DNA from: Sutterella sp. UBA1442
GTDB lineage: Bacteria; Pseudomonadota; Gammaproteobacteria; Burkholderiales; Burkholderiaceae_F
DNA: 6,392 nucleotides
Direction of reading: 5' to 3'
Assembly (NCBI GenBank): GCA_002329575.1
Contig: DCTK01000059.1
Location: forward strand, 1-6,392
The notes under the pieces were generated by a model. It was not told the origin of the DNA and searched no databases. It was given only the letters and a program-made list of their open reading frames with translations. Position numbers and translations under genes: made by a program. Below are positions 5,049 through 6,392 of the stretch, piece after piece. Every line of letters begins with the position of its first letter. Position 1 is the stretch's first letter.

Positions 5049-5083
5049 GCTTTATTTACCAGATTGTTCTTAGTCCTTTTGTT

Positions 5084-5533
5084 ATGACTACACCTAGTGA
5101 AAAGCGCTCTGAAGTGGCCCTGTGGAATCCCATGTGGGCGATTTTATTGAGTTTTATCTTTACGCCGGTTTTCGGTGGCATTATTTGCGGCATGAATTGG
5201 CGCGCTATGGGCAAAGAAGAGATGAGCGTTCGCTCTTTCAGCTACATGCGCTCGACGATCTTTATCATGGTACTGTACATTTTTGCCGAGCCGATGCTGC
5301 GCGGGATCCCCTACACCCAATATGTGTTACTCACCATCATGGTACTTTTATGGTTGGTGTGGACTTTTGCCGATGGACTCAAGCAATTGAAGTACGTCAA
5401 CGAAACCTACGGTGAAGACTACGAACACAAGTTTTGGGCCAAAAGCATCACTTGGGGCGTGGGCGGTTGGGTCGCTTACTACGGCTTGGCACTGACCTAT
5501 GTTTTAGGTCTTCATCTGTTGGGTGTTGCCTAA
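5084..5533 (+). CDS. Small integral membrane protein of unknown function
   Basis: The product has 149 residues, very rich in hydrophobic and aromatic residues (many Trp, Tyr, Met). Likely membrane segments: about 15-37, 56-71, 79-95 and 122-147; four helices would place both ends on the same side. The first segment carries the pattern LLSFIFTPVFGGIICGMNW followed by RAMGKEE; an SLLFTPAFGA...NWRALG-type pattern recurs in uncharacterised proteobacterial membrane proteins, as I recall, which supports a real family without giving a function. The charged loop YVNETYGEDYEHKFWAK (104-120) separates the last two helices. The start ATG at 5084 has no recognisable ribosome binding site, so translation may be weak or the start may differ. 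It stands 27 bases before the Sel1-repeat gene on the same strand and is probably co-transcribed with it. Confidence 0.72.
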   Translation: MTTPSEKRSEVALWNPMWAILLSFIFTPVFGGIICGMNWRAMGKEEMSVRSFSYMRSTIFIMVLYIFAEPMLRGIPYTQYVLLTIMVLLWLVWTFADGLKQLKYVNETYGEDYEHKFWAKSITWGVGGWVAYYGLALTYVLGLHLLGVA

Positions 5534-5546
5534 CGCTGACTAACGT

Positions 5547-5553
5547 GAGGAGG
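5547..5553 (+). promoter_or_regulatory. Strong ribosome binding site that fixes the Sel1 gene start
   Basis: GAGGAGG stands seven bases before the ATG at 5561. It is the best ribosome binding site in the right half of the window, yet the frame it opens closes at 5663-5665, while the Sel1 body is in the next frame. Confidence 0.8.
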
Positions 5554-5560
5554 CTCGTAC

Positions 5561-6392
5561 ATGGCCGGTCGCGCTAATAAGAAAAACGCCGCAATTAACT
5601 CTCAGAGCCAACTACGTGTTGGGCCTCTTGGGTGGCGTAGCGCACACCCCGCCTCAAGCCTCTAAAGAAACGATGGATTACTTTGCTCGGGCCGCTGCCG
5701 AAGGTAATCCCGATGCACAGTACCAACTCGCCAAGCTCTTAGTCGAAGGGCAAACACTCTCAACCAATAACCGAGCCGCCTTAAAGTGGCTCAAAAAAGC
5801 CGTTGAAAAGGAACATGCCGCTAGCCAACACCTATTGGGGCGCATGTATCTGAAGGGACAAGGCGTCACTCGCGATGTCGCCCGCGCCATGGAACTTTTC
5901 CGACAAGCGGCCATTTCTGGCAATGCTGAAGCTGAATATGACCTTGCCTGCGCACTGATGGACGGCGAATCGGGTACGGTCGATGCCTACCAGGCACTTC
6001 GCTGGTTTCGATTGGCGGGCGCTCAAGGGCACGCCGCGAGTCAATATCGCGTGGGCTATGCTCTGGCTCACGGCACGGGTTGCGAAATCGATCTCGTTCA
6101 GGCCGCAAGTTGGCTTCGCAAAGCGGCCATTAACGGAGAACCCCGCGCACAGTACGAATTCGGGCTACTCTTTATTCATCCCGACTACGCTAAACGTAAT
6201 GAAGAGGAAGCCTTCCGTTGGATGAAACTCTCCGCTTTGGCAGGTTACGCCCCGGCTCAATTGCAACTGGCTCTTTTTTATCAATCGGGCGAAGGAACCG
6301 TCGCCTCCTACGAAGAAGCCTTCCGATGGGCCATGAGAGCTGCGCTTCAAAATGATGAAAAAGCCCTGATGCTACTTGCGAACCTTTACCGC
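5561..6392 (+). CDS. Sel1-like repeat protein, frame-disrupted near the start, cut by the window
   Basis: Sel1 repeats are TPR-like helical hairpins that form solenoids for protein-protein contacts, often in regulatory or envelope-stress roles. From about 5604 to the right edge one frame is open and encodes seven repeats of 36-38 residues: RANYVLGLLGG... (to 5717), then six exact 36-residue units starting at 5718, 5826, 5934, 6042, 6150 and 6258, and the start of another at 6366. The unit is roughly QY-LG--Y--G-GV--D---A--W-RKAA-NG-A. The clear start (GAGGAGG, ATG 5561) is in a different frame and reads MAGRANKKNAAINSQSQL before hitting a stop at 5663. Removing one A from the A5 run at 5582-5586 would give MAGRANKKTPQLTLRANYVLG and restore the whole gene. 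A sequencing or assembly error, a phase switch or a young pseudogene are all possible. No signal peptide is visible. The C-terminus lies outside the window. Confidence 0.8.

Noticed and set aside
5678..6350. Several minus- and plus-strand ORFs over the Sel1 gene
   Set aside because: They are shadows of the repeat-coding frame, which alone shows a regular 36-residue period.

Overview
The window reads as a chromosomal segment of a Gram-negative betaproteobacterium, most likely a gut Sutterellaceae member (Sutterella/Parasutterella-like). This is inferred from family content: a C69-type secreted dipeptidase remnant, a FixJ/TtrR-style response regulator, an Sbal_3080-like lipoprotein and a Sel1-repeat protein. 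No marker gene confirms the assignment.

Layout. 1-401 (+) is the 3' end of a D-serine dehydratase/D-threonine aldolase-like PLP enzyme, closed by a strong terminator. 470-932 is very AT-rich, without a convincing gene, and holds repeats and a good sigma70 promoter. 933-2421 (+) is a hipBA-type pair whose HipA lacks the expected catalytic and metal-binding aspartates and so looks like a pseudokinase. 2422-2719 holds an FNR/CRP-like palindrome and a likely promoter. 2720-3255 (+) is a C69 dipeptidase gene broken by an internal deletion plus a frame change, followed by a terminator. 3436-4068 (+) is an orphan FixJ/NarL-type response regulator with its own terminator. 4126 to about 4410 (-) is a run of back-to-back RNA hairpins ending in a terminator, read here as an unrecognised structured non-coding RNA. 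4475-4930 (-) is a small lipoprotein gene, divergent from 5084-5533 (+), a four-helix membrane protein. That gene is followed after 27 bases by a Sel1-repeat protein gene (5561 to the window end) whose start, marked by a strong ribosome binding site, is one base out of frame with its body.

Most genes are single transcription units with their own terminators; the evident operons are hipB-hipA and the membrane protein with the Sel1 protein. The two observations most worth following are the structured RNA at 4126-4410 and the retained, intact but apparently kinase-dead HipA. Two genes (C69, Sel1) are disrupted, the first by real gene decay, the second possibly by a homopolymer error or switch.
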